64,000 nt of DNA from Aquimarina sp. MAR_2010_214. Its GTDB lineage: Bacteria; Bacteroidota; Bacteroidia; Flavobacteriales; Flavobacteriaceae. A program made the translations under genes and the position numbers. The notes beneath the pieces were generated by a model. The model saw nothing but the letters and a program-made list of their open reading frames with translations, searched no databases and was not told the origin of the DNA. The stretch lies in NCBI RefSeq assembly GCF_002846555.1, contig NZ_PJMS01000001.1, positions 3,968,001 through 4,032,000 of the forward strand, in the 5' to 3' direction. This document shows positions 63,307 to 64,000 of the stretch, piece by piece; within the stretch, counting starts at the first letter, position 1; every line of letters begins with the position of its first letter.

Positions 63307-64000
63307 TTAATATAAGTACCGCAATGCAGTAACATCATTTCTATTTAGAGATCCATCTTGAGGATTTCCTTGTGCAGGACAAGAAATCATAATAGAGGTG
63401 ATATCGGTACCTGTTGGAGTTCCTGGAATATGAATAGCTCCTTCTTGCCCTTGACCTTCTGCACTACCATCACATGCTCTGCGCTGCCAATCTGTATGAC
63501 GTAACCCTATACAATGTCCCATTTCATGAGTAATAACATGTTGCGTATAAGCAACTCCATTGTTTCTTACTCTAGGCCCTATTCTTGCCCATTTGTATGG
63601 TCTTCCATTAGAAGGAAATCCTGCTAATCCTCCTGATCCTAAATCACTTCTTACATATACTACTAAATCAGCAGCTTGATAGTTAGTACCAAAAGTAAGT
63701 CTCATGTTAAGAGAGGTATTTAAGTTATTATATGTATTCACAGCTCTCTGTAAAGCCTGCCGTCCTGTGTTAGACAATCCATTACCACCGCCACCGGTAT
63801 AGCCCAGTACGTTAATCGTACGGTTGCTACTAGACACAATGTTTCTTGTTCGATATTGCTTCATTCCATTATCCAAAGATTCTAAGCTTGGCTGATCTAC
63901 AAGTCCAGCTACTGGAATACCAAGATCTGTACCATTAACAAAGTAGTCTGCACTACTTCCATCAAGATCAGTGATCATTTTTACAGATACATCTTCTGTA
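63307..64000 (-). CDS. M57/metzincin-type metalloprotease, 5'-partial
   Basis: The frame is open to the right edge: codons before the Met at 63978 read TEDVSVK. At least 230 residues are visible. The zinc-binding motif is HEMGHCIGLRH (HExxHxxGxxH) with the following aromatic DW. The domain before it has NTSLNMRLTFGTNYQAADLVVYVRSDLGSGGLAGFPSNG. This is the Peptidase_M57-like class of secreted Bacteroidota proteases, often lipoproteins; the true start and any signal peptide lie outside. The C-terminus LRYLY ends just after the domain. Confidence 0.85.
   Translation of the reverse strand, partial: TEDVSVKMITDLDGSSADYFVNGTDLGIPVAGLVDQPSLESLDNGMKQYRTRNIVSSSNRTINVLGYTGGGGNGLSNTGRQALQRAVNTYNNLNTSLNMRLTFGTNYQAADLVVYVRSDLGSGGLAGFPSNGRPYKWARIGPRVRNNGVAYTQHVITHEMGHCIGLRHTDWQRRACDGSAEGQGQEGAIHIPGTPTGTDITSIMISCPAQGNPQDGSLNRNDVTALRYLY

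Noticed and set aside
1..64000. CRISPR arrays, tRNA and rRNA genes, prophage genes
   Set aside because: No regularly spaced repeats, cloverleaf or rRNA-like stretches, and no phage structural or integrase genes were seen by eye.

Overview
The window is an AT-rich (roughly one-third GC) stretch of a chromosome from the phylum Bacteroidota, most likely a marine member of the Flavobacteriaceae. The evidence is the many lipoproteins with S/D/E-rich tethers, carboxypeptidase-D-like plus outer-membrane-barrel proteins, 7TM-DISM and membrane-anchored AraC regulators, LytS/LytTR pairs, TAnnTTTG-type -7 promoter elements, a CAL67264-type small membrane protein, and the ferredoxin / acyl-CoA reductase / serC / serA arrangement. 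I cannot name the genus or species from sequence alone. No rRNA, tRNA or CRISPR was recognised.

Layout. 1-6 kb: the 3' part of a serine beta-lactamase-like hydrolase with C-terminal TPRs, a 7TM-DISM/LuxR-type sensor-regulator, a large lipoprotein whose C-terminal half resembles an aerolysin-type beta-pore-forming domain, and a short Crp/Fnr-like regulator. 6-12 kb: two tandem membrane-anchored AraC-type regulators. The second is split by a 1,053-bp IS1595-type element with 8-bp target duplications. They precede an outer-membrane barrel/TonB-type receptor whose upstream region carries two 17-bp direct repeats. 12-18 kb: Lrp/AsnC regulator divergent from a LysE/RhtB exporter, a secreted PQQ-type sugar dehydrogenase, and a four-gene operon (ABA4-like protein, membrane protein, LytS-type kinase, LytTR regulator). 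18-31 kb: a dispersed repeat, an S41-peptidase remnant, EamA, SulP and TSUP transporters, an FAD oxidoreductase, an MBL-fold lipoprotein, a cold-shock-domain protein, an RluE-type pseudouridine synthase, histidine decarboxylase and a DUF3050 (haem-oxygenase-like) protein.

31-34 kb (minus strand): a compact operon of a small membrane protein, ettA, a HAD hydrolase and a chloramphenicol-acetyltransferase-like enzyme. 34-41 kb: acyl-CoA carboxylase beta subunit, M14 carboxypeptidase, M24 aminopeptidase and a VWA protein fused to receptor-like N-terminal domains. 41-46.5 kb (minus strand): a menaquinone block with menA, a UPF0173 MBL hydrolase, menC, a CPBP protease and menE. 46.5-56 kb: GH13 amylase lipoprotein, a TTG-initiated small protein, two tandem alpha/beta hydrolases, an OMP barrel, and divergent ferredoxin versus acyl-CoA reductase-serC-serA. 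56-64 kb: DUF937, DUF6146 and DUF6787 proteins, folE, msrA, a DUF5916/CBM9 outer-membrane protein, a LolD-like ATPase and the 3' part of an M57-type metalloprotease.

Most genes look like ordinary flavobacterial core or accessory genes. The items most worth a second look are the aerolysin-like lipoprotein, the exact IS disruption of one of two paralogous AraC regulators with candidate operator repeats beside it, a SulP gene whose conserved N-terminus has no ATG/GTG/TTG start in frame, the histidine decarboxylase next to a putative diiron DUF3050 protein, the VWA/plug fusion, a Cys-rich insertion in MenA, and a dispersed palindromic repeat present in at least three states.
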